Source: Verrucomicrobiaceae bacterium (GTDB lineage Bacteria; Verrucomicrobiota; Verrucomicrobiae; Verrucomicrobiales; Akkermansiaceae). From it: DNA of 7,839 bases. Positions 1 through 5,205 of the stretch are shown one piece after another; the stretch's first letter is position 1, and each line of letters begins with the position of its first letter. The stretch covers positions 1 to 7,839 of the forward strand of contig RPOS01000298.1 in NCBI GenBank assembly GCA_003820635.1, given 5' to 3'. The notes beneath the pieces were generated by a model. That model ran no database searches. It worked only from the letters and a program-made list of their open reading frames with translations, and was not told the origin of the DNA. A program made the position numbers and the translations under genes.

Positions 1-618
1 ATCCTCAAGCGCCACACGGCGCACGCGGGCGGTGTCAGCCTCGGCGGGCACCACCTGAAGGGCTTCGCAGATCTGCTCAAGGGTGTATTCACGCTCGGGC
101 GCAAACTCTACTAGTTTGGACTCAAACCCTTCCCGCCCCGGCTTGAGATTGATTGACCCGGGCAGGCGGAAGTTGCGCACAGGATTGATTGCGCCCTTGT
201 CGGTGTATCCGGCATCAGCAATTGCCTTGATCGCGGCGCTGAACTCGCCCGCTGTTGGTTGTTCGCTGAACACGTAACCCCACTGGAAGTTACCCGGTGA
301 AGTTTCCATCTTCCAAGTCGGTTCTAGCGGCGGTACTTCGGATTTCGTGCCTACATCATCCAGCACCATAACGATCACGAAATCAGCGTTAGCCGCAGAC
401 GCAGACGGTTTGCCATCCTTAAAACGAGACACGACAAACGCCCCGGTGTTGCCGTACCAAGCGTGTCCCGGCTTCCATGCGGAAGGCAAGTAAGCGGGCC
501 AACTGCATTTCACTGCGCCATCGGCGTGTTTTTCACCGTTTTTATTTGGCTTCTGCTTGACAATCAAAGCGGTTTCACCTTCACCCGCCAGAGACGTGAT
601 AAAATCAAGAAATTGCAT
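1..618 (-). CDS. Phage primase (RepB/AEP-like N-terminal domain), partial: 206 N-terminal residues
   Basis: The frame is open from an ATG at 618 to the left edge, so the C-terminal part (often a helicase domain in this class) lies outside. The start follows GGAGG with a 7-base spacer. Visible motifs are an acidic pair in VMVLDDVGTK (D87, D88), PTWKMETSPGN (about 100-109), QWGY (112-115) and RNFRLPGSINLKPGR (about 148-162). From family knowledge, this combination resembles the archaeo-eukaryotic-type primase/primase-polymerase domain of phage and plasmid replication proteins, where the acidic residues bind metal and the RLPGS-N-K region contributes to the nucleotide site. It would make primers for the polymerase encoded upstream in the same operon. 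The last gene seen on the leftward transcript, it is separated from the HNH gene by 52 bases holding a hairpin. The domain assignment rests on motif memory only; whether a helicase is fused cannot be judged. Confidence 0.75.
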   Translation of the reverse strand, partial: MQFLDFITSLAGEGETALIVKQKPNKNGEKHADGAVKCSWPAYLPSAWKPGHAWYGNTGAFVVSRFKDGKPSASAANADFVIVMVLDDVGTKSEVPPLEPTWKMETSPGNFQWGYVFSEQPTAGEFSAAIKAIADAGYTDKGAINPVRNFRLPGSINLKPGREGFESKLVEFAPEREYTLEQICEALQVVPAEADTARVRRVALED

Positions 619-642
619 TTCATTTCCTCCCAAGGAAATTCG

Positions 643-676
643 TCCCCCTAGCTCACTACTAGGGGGATTTTTATTT
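643..676 (+). terminator. Intrinsic terminator-like hairpin acting in the plus direction
   Basis: A perfect 9-bp stem (TCCCCCTAG at 643-651 with CTAGGGGGA at 659-667) encloses a 7-base loop and is followed by TTTTTATTT at 668-676. That is a textbook Rho-independent terminator for plus-strand transcription. In the minus direction the hairpin is preceded by the A-rich tract and followed by CGAATTTCC, so it lacks a proper U-tract. Yet both flanking genes are on the minus strand. The T-tract overlaps the HNH stop codon (671-673). Confidence 0.7.
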
Positions 677-1054
677 AACTGCAATCAACCCCTTATTGTG
701 TAACTTTCTGTCTGCGGCATTTTCGCTAATCGTTCCGTATTTAAGATTACTTAGAGCGTTGTTGAATTTGTTGCCATCCAAATGTCGAATTTCACAACGC
801 TCATCCATCGACGGACGATATCCTTCAAACGCTAACAACACTAATTCATGCGTGTAAGTTGTTTTTGTGACACCGGCACGCGAAAGTTTGACGCTTAAAT
901 AAGTATTGGAAACAAACTGTTTAATGTCTTTGCCCTTATACGTCATGCCTTGGTGACGGCCATAAGGCACAGACCGCGTAAGCGACCGAACATTTCCAAA
1001 ATTACTTACTTCGTAAAAACCCTCATAGCCGGGAATTGAAGTCCAAATTTCCAT
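671..1054 (-). CDS. NUMOD4/HNH homing-type endonuclease
   Basis: A 127-residue protein. The N-terminus (MEIWTSIPGYEGFYEVSNFG) matches the NUMOD4 DNA-binding motif of homing endonucleases. It is followed by an HNH core: THELVLLAFEG with His69, then RHLDGNKFNN with His91, Asp93, Asn95 and Asn98/99, and the usual trailing SNLKYGT. It would cut double-stranded DNA at a specific site, as free-standing homing endonucleases do. I chose the ATG at 1054 rather than an upstream one inside the polymerase gene because NUMOD4 begins here and AAAGG lies 6 bases upstream. Only 2 bases separate it from the polymerase stop. Base composition is clearly more AT-rich than the neighbours (22 G/C in the 60 bases 721-780, against 40 of 60 at 1621-1680), which fits separate acquisition. 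No intron ends are evident and the polymerase frame is intact, so it is probably free-standing. Confidence 0.88.
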   Translation of the reverse strand: MEIWTSIPGYEGFYEVSNFGNVRSLTRSVPYGRHQGMTYKGKDIKQFVSNTYLSVKLSRAGVTKTTYTHELVLLAFEGYRPSMDERCEIRHLDGNKFNNALSNLKYGTISENAADRKLHNKGLIAVK

Positions 1055-1056
1055 GT

Positions 1057-2988
1057 TCAACCTTTCCCGTAGCGCGTCATTGAATGTACTTCTACATCCA
1101 AAGGCAACTCTTTCGCCCATACAGGCGGCGTTTTCATAATCTCGGCGAGCCGTTCCATCGCGGAATCAGCCGCCGTTGCATCTACTTCTAAAACAATTTC
1201 GTCATGCACATGCAACACCGCGTCGACCTGTCGGAGCGAATAGCGCAGCAGATCATTCGCAATTGCCTGCGTGATATTCTCGCACGCCAGTCCCTTCCAC
1301 AAACGCGCACGCGGCCATTCTTTTGCGTCTGCCGTAGGCTTCCATGCGGCTTTTGCATAGGTCACGCCTTCGGCTTCATTCCGCGCAAAGGGATAGCACA
1401 ACACACGGCCAGAGGGCAGTGCATACCAAAGGTGCAGTCCGTCAAACAAATAAACGACACGCCCTGCGTGGAACTCGTGGCCCTTGTTTCGCATCGCTCG
1501 CGTATAGGCTTCTTCCAGATCTTGCCAGTACGGTACAGCCCACGGATTCGCCCGTCGCCAACCATCGACCATGCGCCGAGCGTCCGACTCGGGCAGATGC
1601 ACGCCATAGACGCGGCCCATCGCAGCGAATGCGCCCACGCCGCCAGCGAATCCACAGGCGAGTTCCTGCACCTTCCCGATCTGGCGCTGCTCTTTGTCGA
1701 TCTGCTCATATGGCACGTGGAACGTCGCGGAAGCATTCACCTTATAAACGTCCTCGCCACGCTCGAACAGTTCCAGCTTGGCAGTACCTGCGCGACAGTT
1801 GGACGCCCACGGATTCACCCGCGCCTCGATACCCGCCCAATCCGCCACGACCAACACCTTCCCCTTAGCGGGAATGATCGCCGGGCGCAGCATGGCCTTT
1901 AAGACGTCTGTAACCCGTTTTCCAAACTCAGGCACCACTGAACCGCCTGAAACCATTCTTGCTCGAACGGCGTCAGGTTCTGCGGCGCATTTTCGGGTGA
2001 AGTTATGCACCTGCGCGCCGTAGCTACTAGCTCGGCCAGTCGCTGATCCGCCAGCAAAAACGAAGGCTCCCCGGACTCGGTGATCTTCATCATCTGCCAG
2101 CGCAGCAAGGCGGCTGAACTTAGCAACCGACGACGCCCACAGATCATCTGCACACTGAATGACTTCTTGGACATGCGGCGGCACCTCCTCGACGTTATCA
2201 ATCGTCAGCAAATTCGCCCGGACGGTCTTGTCGATTGAATACTTCTCGCCCGTCCACATGAGCTTCTTCGCCTGCTCGCCTACCCGCGCTAGTACCCATT
2301 CACGCATCTTAGGTGAGCGCACACTGCGGATCTCGCCGTCTGTCGCTTCGACTACCTTCGCCTGGATCTCTTCCACTTCGGCTTCGGAATACCGCACAGC
2401 GGCCAAGCACAGCGGAACGTCTACCAACACGCCCCGGTCGTTGATGCGCTCGTTGGTCTGGTAGTCACTAAGTTCGTCGGCGCTCAGGTCACGCATACCT
2501 TTGGAGACGGCACGCATGGCGAGCACGTCCTGCTCGCAATAGGCGATCATTTCGGCCATCAATTTAGCGTCCTGGCGGAACGATCCGTCGGCCTGGGGTA
2601 CGGATAGCAGCCGAATCAGTTGGCTGCCTCGGTGATCCTTACGCATCACGCTGGACAGCGCGCGTCCCACGTCCTCAAGCGAGCCGGGCAAGCAATTAGC
2701 GCGTGCCTGTGCAGCGGTGCAATAGAACTGCTCCGGGTGAAAGTTGATCTGAAGGACGTACCAAAAGATAAGCCGCTCGAAAGCGGCGTTGTGCGCGCGT
2801 ATCTGGCCCTCATGCGCCAAGATACGCCCAGGAAAAGGTTGATCTGGCGTCCATGTCTGCACGTCCTCATCGTCAAACGCGTAGGACATACACAGCACGT
2901 CGGTGCTGGCGTCCTGCGCGTAGTTGTAGACGCCCTTAGCGCGCAAGTCGCAGCGGCTACGGGTTTCGAAGTCGACATAAAGGATCAT
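1057..2988 (-). CDS. Phage family A (Pol I-type) DNA polymerase with 3'-5' exonuclease domain
   Basis: A 643-residue replicative polymerase. The exonuclease domain shows ILYVDFET (D6, E8), AHNAAFERLIF (N67) and YCEQDVLAM (Y150, D154). The polymerase domain shows motif A VLVVADWAGIEAR (D383, E388), motif B RQIGKVQELACGFAGG (K439, L443, F447) and motif C LHVHDEIVLEV (H595, D596, E597). All expected catalytic acids are present. There is no 5'-nuclease domain, as usual for phage forms. Aligning motif B with E. coli Pol I puts Leu443 at Phe762 and Phe447 at Tyr766. A longer frame reaches back to 3060, but I chose the ATG at 2988: it sits in an ATGA overlap with the stop of a small upstream gene, and the first exonuclease motif begins just after it. 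The exact start is less certain because the next in-frame ATG (3000) is only four codons upstream and the Shine-Dalgarno is weak for both. Confidence 0.95.
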   Translation of the reverse strand: MILYVDFETRSRCDLRAKGVYNYAQDASTDVLCMSYAFDDEDVQTWTPDQPFPGRILAHEGQIRAHNAAFERLIFWYVLQINFHPEQFYCTAAQARANCLPGSLEDVGRALSSVMRKDHRGSQLIRLLSVPQADGSFRQDAKLMAEMIAYCEQDVLAMRAVSKGMRDLSADELSDYQTNERINDRGVLVDVPLCLAAVRYSEAEVEEIQAKVVEATDGEIRSVRSPKMREWVLARVGEQAKKLMWTGEKYSIDKTVRANLLTIDNVEEVPPHVQEVIQCADDLWASSVAKFSRLAALADDEDHRVRGAFVFAGGSATGRASSYGAQVHNFTRKCAAEPDAVRARMVSGGSVVPEFGKRVTDVLKAMLRPAIIPAKGKVLVVADWAGIEARVNPWASNCRAGTAKLELFERGEDVYKVNASATFHVPYEQIDKEQRQIGKVQELACGFAGGVGAFAAMGRVYGVHLPESDARRMVDGWRRANPWAVPYWQDLEEAYTRAMRNKGHEFHAGRVVYLFDGLHLWYALPSGRVLCYPFARNEAEGVTYAKAAWKPTADAKEWPRARLWKGLACENITQAIANDLLRYSLRQVDAVLHVHDEIVLEVDATAADSAMERLAEIMKTPPVWAKELPLDVEVHSMTRYGKG

Positions 2989-3101
2989 TCGCTTATGCAT
3001 CCAATAAGGAATGCCAACACGCAGCCAATAGCCGCGCCTGTACCACCACCAGCGAGCCAACCCACGAAAGTGCAGAATGTTGCGAATGCCCAGAAGTCCA
3101 T
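2985..3101 (-). CDS. Small hydrophobic (predicted single-pass membrane) protein, 38 residues
   Basis: A short open frame not recognised from any family. It starts at ATG 3101, with AAAGGA about 7 bases upstream, and ends in TGA at 2987-2985, which overlaps the polymerase ATG as ATGA. Almost the whole chain is hydrophobic: MDFWAFATFCTFVGWLAG, then a glycine-rich GGGTGAAIG stretch (residues 18-26), then CVLAFLIGCISE. This looks like one transmembrane helix, or two short ones broken by the glycines, with almost no charge (D2 and E38 only). The Shine-Dalgarno and the exact stop/start overlap argue that it is translated and couples polymerase translation to its own. It lies just downstream of tRNA-Thr on the same transcript. 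Function unknown; membrane anchoring of the replisome, a lysis-type peptide or a leader-type translational regulator are all only guesses. Confidence 0.6.
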   Translation of the reverse strand: MDFWAFATFCTFVGWLAGGGTGAAIGCVLAFLIGCISE

Positions 3102-3106
3102 CTTCG

Positions 3107-3126
3107 TTTCCTTTAGATTAGTTTAG
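3107..3126 (-). repeat. Direct repeat copy 1 (ribosome-binding-site repeat)
   Basis: Twenty bases matching 3995-4014 at 19 of 20 positions. Read on the minus strand the consensus is CTAAACTRATCTAAAGGAAA. It contains the AAAGGA Shine-Dalgarno of the 38-residue membrane peptide. It also contains an ATC-TAA that here ends no gene, but corresponds to the last codons and stop of the nuclease gene in the other copy. Confidence 0.75.
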
Positions 3127-3128
3127 TG

Positions 3129-3204
3129 TGGTGCTGACGGTCGGATTCGAACTGACGACCTACCGCTTACAAGGCGGTTGCTCTACCAACTGAGCTACGC
3201 CAGC
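3129..3204 (-). tRNA. tRNA-Thr (anticodon TGT), CCA encoded
   Basis: A complete 76-base cloverleaf on the minus strand. The acceptor stem is GCTGGCG with CGTCAGC (one G-U pair), followed by discriminator A and an encoded CCA. The D arm is GCTC/GAGC. The anticodon stem ACCGC/GCGGT has loop CTTGTAA, giving anticodon TGT (3171-3169), which reads ACA threonine codons. The variable loop is 5 bases. The T arm has a standard TTCGAAT loop, but its stem GTCAG/CCGAC carries one A-C mismatch (positions 52-62). The gene lies within the replication operon between two protein genes on the same strand, with no promoter of its own evident, so it is probably cut out of the long transcript. It is phage-encoded rather than an integration-site tRNA, because replication genes flank it on both sides. 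Confidence 0.95.
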
Positions 3205-3222
3205 ACAGGCTGTTGATATTGC

Positions 3223-3302
3223 ACCAACAGAAAAGCAAACCGAGAACACCGAGTTTCCATCCCCATGAAAGTTAGGAATTCCCGATTTGCTTATCTGTTG
3301 GT
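3223..3302 (-). repeat. Imperfect 20-bp inverted repeat (long stem-loop)
   Basis: The arms 3223-3242 (ACCAACAGAAAAGCAAACCG) and 3283-3302 (CGATTTGCTTATCTGTTGGT) are complementary at 18 of 20 positions. In minus-strand RNA one of the two mismatches becomes a G-U wobble, leaving a single U-U mismatch, so 19 of 20 positions pair. The 40-base loop could hold a small inner hairpin (UUUCAU against AUGGAAA with a bulged G). A stem this long is a plausible RNase III substrate for separating the tRNA from upstream mRNA. Confidence 0.7.
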
Positions 3303-3336
3303 CCGGGGAAAATCAGCCTGCGCCCCGGTTCGCAGG
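3303..3336 (-). other. Potential H-type RNA pseudoknot just after a stop codon
   Basis: In the minus-strand RNA, stem 1 is CCUGCG (3336-3331) with CGCAGG (3322-3317). Loop 1 is AA. Stem 2 is CCGGGG (3328-3323), lying inside the stem 1 loop, with CCCCGG (3308-3303). The loop crossing stem 2 is CUGAUUUU (8 bases), and no base lies between the stems. Both 6-bp stems are perfect and GC-rich, the classic geometry of an H-type pseudoknot. The two stems could instead be alternative hairpins. It begins 6 bases after the TAA at 3345-3343. Confidence 0.5.
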
Positions 3337-3342
3337 TACTAC

Positions 3343-3990
3343 TTACACGCTACGACGGCGACGACCCGGCGTTGATTCTTGCACTGCTTCAGCATCCCCT
3401 TCAGCGGGCGCTTCCGGTTCTGCTTCCATGCTCACGAATTCGACAATATCGAAGATCGGAGTATAGATACGGCCATACGACTTGTGCTGATAATGCTCCT
3501 TCTTCAGACGCACGACAGGCACAGGCTTGGTCTGGTCGGCATCAACCTGAGTGGCAATCGCCACAGCCAGTTCTTGCACTGCACGCTTACCGCCGACCGA
3601 GGTCACGTTATAGCGCGCTTCCATCCCAACATCTTCGCCCTTGATGCACTTAAGCGACATACCGACTTGCGTCTCCCAACCGCGTTTAGCGGCAGCAGGC
3701 GCAGGGCCGACTTCCGGCAGCGGTTCAGCAACGGGCACCATCTTTTCGCCCAGCACTTCCCCGTCGCCCCATGCAATGAAACCATGCACGAAGGAGAACG
3801 GATTCACTGCCCACAGGCTGTCATCTTCTACTTCGGTTTGATCCGCGCCGAACACCCAGTGGCCGGTCTTGTCCATCTTGATAATGACGGAACCAGTCGG
3901 GCCAACATCGGACGCGATAGAACGCAAAGCGGTTGAAAGCGAAGCAACTGCGGGAAGGTTTGCACCAGCGAAAGCGACAAGATTAGACAT
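3343..3990 (-). CDS. Phage replication-associated protein, possible ssDNA-binding protein
   Basis: A 215-residue protein whose family I cannot name. It starts at ATG 3990 with AAAGGA and a 7-base spacer, 10 bases after the nuclease stop. It is soluble-looking, with no signal or membrane segment. Recognisable blocks are IIKMDKTGHWVFGADQ (about 37-52), WAVNPFSFVHGFIAWG (about 60-75), a proline/alanine linker around 88-102, and YGRIYTPIFDIVEFV (about 173-187). The C-terminus is an acidic tail (EAEPEAPAEGDAEAVQE) closed by a basic RRRRSV. Aromatic-rich beta-like blocks plus an acidic tail resemble phage single-strand-binding proteins. The position between a Cas4-like nuclease and a Pol I-type polymerase is where many phages carry a DUF2815-type binding protein, but the sequence does not look like DUF2815 to me. 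The role is therefore inferred from context. Confidence 0.5.
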   Translation of the reverse strand: MSNLVAFAGANLPAVASLSTALRSIASDVGPTGSVIIKMDKTGHWVFGADQTEVEDDSLWAVNPFSFVHGFIAWGDGEVLGEKMVPVAEPLPEVGPAPAAAKRGWETQVGMSLKCIKGEDVGMEARYNVTSVGGKRAVQELAVAIATQVDADQTKPVPVVRLKKEHYQHKSYGRIYTPIFDIVEFVSMEAEPEAPAEGDAEAVQESTPGRRRRSV

Positions 3991-3994
3991 AGTT

Positions 3995-4014
3995 TTTCCT
4001 TTAGATCAGTTTAG
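3995..4014 (-). repeat. Direct repeat copy 2 (ribosome-binding-site repeat)
   Basis: Matches 3107-3126 at 19 of 20 bases in the same orientation, offset 888 bases. Here it encodes the final KLI codons and TAA stop (4003-4001) of the Cas4/RecB-like nuclease and supplies the AAAGGA Shine-Dalgarno for the next gene. Confidence 0.75.
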
Positions 4015-5125
4015 AGAGGGCAGCAGTCAATTGCTGTCCGATTTGCAACACTTCAGGCCGGGCATCACTCACATGAGCGAGAGTGCTACCCGACGAAGTT
4101 GATGCTACACAATCCGGCAACGGTTGTCCAAGATTTTTTAACATCTTTTCTGCCTTGGCGGGTGAGATCAGAACGCGGTCATAAATGTACTCTTCCAACA
4201 GGTGTTCCGACAGTGCAGCGCGCGCAGCATCTTCATCCGTCCAACGCCGGACGGCACGCTTGGCAACCAGCTTATGCTCAGGCAGTTTGATCCCCTTCTC
4301 CAGCATCTGAAACGCCAGCGCGCGGAGATCTGTAATCCACCCCTCTAGTACATCGGCATTTTTAAGATAGGCGCTGATCTGCGCTGCGTCCAGGTCTTGC
4401 AGCGACGTCTTAAGCGCGCGATCAACTGCGCCCGTCATTTTGGGGCAAATGGGTTTTGCGGCACACCAGCGGCAGTGGTCGCCCGCGCTCAGGTTGGCGT
4501 CAGGTTTCTGTGCTTCGCGTACCGCCATCGCCAGCTCATGTTCGAACGCCTTGATGCGCTCCGGCGTAGTCACCCAGCGGCTAACGCCTTTGGTCGGCTG
4601 GACAATCACGCACTCGATTTCTGTTGCACCCTTAAACACCCACTGCACTTCAGGGGTGCGCATCGCAGCGGCAGCGTAGAACAGCAGTTGTGGATTCTCT
4701 TCCGCTGTCACCAGCACGCCGTCGCCAAACTTCCAGTCAATTACCAGAGCCTTAGTTCCAATGCGACCCAATAGGTCAGTAGAGCCAAAAACGTCAGGTA
4801 AAAAATCACCAAAACCCACTCGGGTTTCGACAGCGAATTCCATTTGTTTCGTCGGGTCGATTTCGTCGAGAGCCGCGAGCGCCGGTAGTAACTTGTCATC
4901 TATCAGTTCCTGGGTAAGTTCAATGTCTTGATACTTCATGCCTAGGAACGAATCCACCGGCAGCGATTTGTCCAATATGTCGGCGATTACGTTGTGCAAC
5001 AGCGTGCCTTCATCTGCGTACTTGCTAGACAGTTGCGGCGGCATCTTATTGACCAACGCCACGCTACCGGGGCACGCCATCACTCGCTTGGCGGTGCTAC
5101 CGCCGACTACTTTACTGTGTTGCAT
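4001..5125 (-). CDS. DUF2800-type Cas4/RecB-like nuclease with 4Fe-4S cysteines
   Basis: A 374-residue protein of the PD-(D/E)XK superfamily. Visible motifs are YADEGTLLH (E39, H44), FGSTDLLG (D117), LVIDWKFGDG (D130-x-K132) and NPQLLFYA (Q146, Y150). These are the RecB/Cas4 nuclease motifs in order. Cysteine 18 near the N-terminus and a C-terminal cluster, C218-x2-C221-x5-C227, form the arrangement that holds a 4Fe-4S cluster in Cas4/AddB-type enzymes. From the family one expects a metal-dependent DNA exonuclease acting in recombination or DNA-end processing in the cytoplasm. The start at 5125 follows GGAGG with an 8-base spacer. It is the first gene of the leftward operon, transcribed from the divergent promoter region. 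The C-terminal third (about 235-374) has no motif I recognise. The stop codon lies within a 20-bp repeat that also carries the next gene's ribosome-binding site. Confidence 0.85.
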   Translation of the reverse strand: MQHSKVVGGSTAKRVMACPGSVALVNKMPPQLSSKYADEGTLLHNVIADILDKSLPVDSFLGMKYQDIELTQELIDDKLLPALAALDEIDPTKQMEFAVETRVGFGDFLPDVFGSTDLLGRIGTKALVIDWKFGDGVLVTAEENPQLLFYAAAAMRTPEVQWVFKGATEIECVIVQPTKGVSRWVTTPERIKAFEHELAMAVREAQKPDANLSAGDHCRWCAAKPICPKMTGAVDRALKTSLQDLDAAQISAYLKNADVLEGWITDLRALAFQMLEKGIKLPEHKLVAKRAVRRWTDEDAARAALSEHLLEEYIYDRVLISPAKAEKMLKNLGQPLPDCVASTSSGSTLAHVSDARPEVLQIGQQLTAALSKLI

Positions 5126-5150
5126 TTGTGTTTCCTCCGTTTCAGGCTGA

Positions 5151-5178
5151 ATAATAATTGAAAAAAAGTTTTTGACAA
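5151..5178 (-). promoter_or_regulatory. Putative leftward sigma70 promoter
   Basis: On the minus strand, TTGTCA (5178-5173; 5 of 6 to consensus) is followed by a 16-base T-rich spacer and TATTAT (5156-5151; 5 of 6). Transcription would begin near 5144, giving a leader of about 19 bases that contains the GGAGG of the nuclease gene. Its -35 box overlaps the rightward -35 box. Confidence 0.55.
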
Positions 5179-5199
5179 CCTAATTTTTCATGCTAGAGT
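5172..5199 (+). promoter_or_regulatory. Putative rightward sigma70 promoter with extended -10
   Basis: A perfect -35 TTGACA (5172-5177), a 16-base spacer and TAGAGT (5194-5199; 4 of 6), preceded by TGC to give an extended -10 (TGCTAGAGT). The predicted start point is about 5205-5207, on or beside the ATG at 5206, so the mRNA may be leaderless. A weaker alternative is TTGAAA (5158-5163), 17 bases, TAATTT (5181-5186), which would leave a leader of about 13 bases. Confidence 0.55.
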
Positions 5200-5205
5200 G
5201 AGTCC

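Larger units (their letters stand above)
3205..3342 (-). ncRNA. Structured non-coding stretch between a protein stop codon and tRNA-Thr
   Basis: 138 bases with no convincing gene. Read as minus-strand RNA it holds, in order: a 6-base spacer after the stop codon, a potential H-type pseudoknot (3336-3303), an abutting long stem-loop (3302-3223), and a CAACAG segment (3215-3210) that could pair alternatively with the 3' arm of that stem. The dense, contiguous pairing suggests a functional RNA element or processing signal rather than spacer. I do not recognise it as a known RNA family. A terminator role is weak: no U-tract follows the long stem, and only UUUU follows the first pseudoknot stem. 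Confidence 0.45.

Noticed and set aside
671..1054. Group I intron carrying the HNH gene
   Set aside because: The polymerase frame is uninterrupted and complete upstream, and no intron core or split exon is visible.
1204..1902. A 232-codon open frame on the plus strand
   Set aside because: It lies wholly antisense to the polymerase core, its product is low-complexity in His/Arg/Pro, and it has no motif. It is a by-product of high GC in the opposite strand.
2620..3126. A 168-codon plus-strand open frame
   Set aside because: It runs antisense to the exonuclease domain and the membrane-peptide gene, and its product looks random.
3129..3204. tRNA gene as a prophage attachment site
   Set aside because: Phage replication genes lie on both sides in one operon, and there is no integrase or duplicated tRNA end. 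It is internal phage cargo.
3195..3266. A 23-residue minus-strand open frame (ATG at 3266) ending inside the tRNA
   Set aside because: It has no Shine-Dalgarno, lies within the stem-loop and runs into tRNA sequence. Not supportable as a gene.
3337..3360. Programmed readthrough or frameshift at the stop before the pseudoknot
   Set aside because: The spacing is suggestive, but there is no slippery heptamer and the zero-frame extension ends after nine codons, so no useful extended product results.
3379..3936. A 185-codon plus-strand open frame opposite the putative binding-protein gene
   Set aside because: It has no family signal, and the minus-strand gene has a good ribosome-binding site and operon position.
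5149..5190. AT-rich stretch as a replication origin
   Set aside because: No iterated binding sites are visible, and the AT-richness is sufficiently explained by two promoters.
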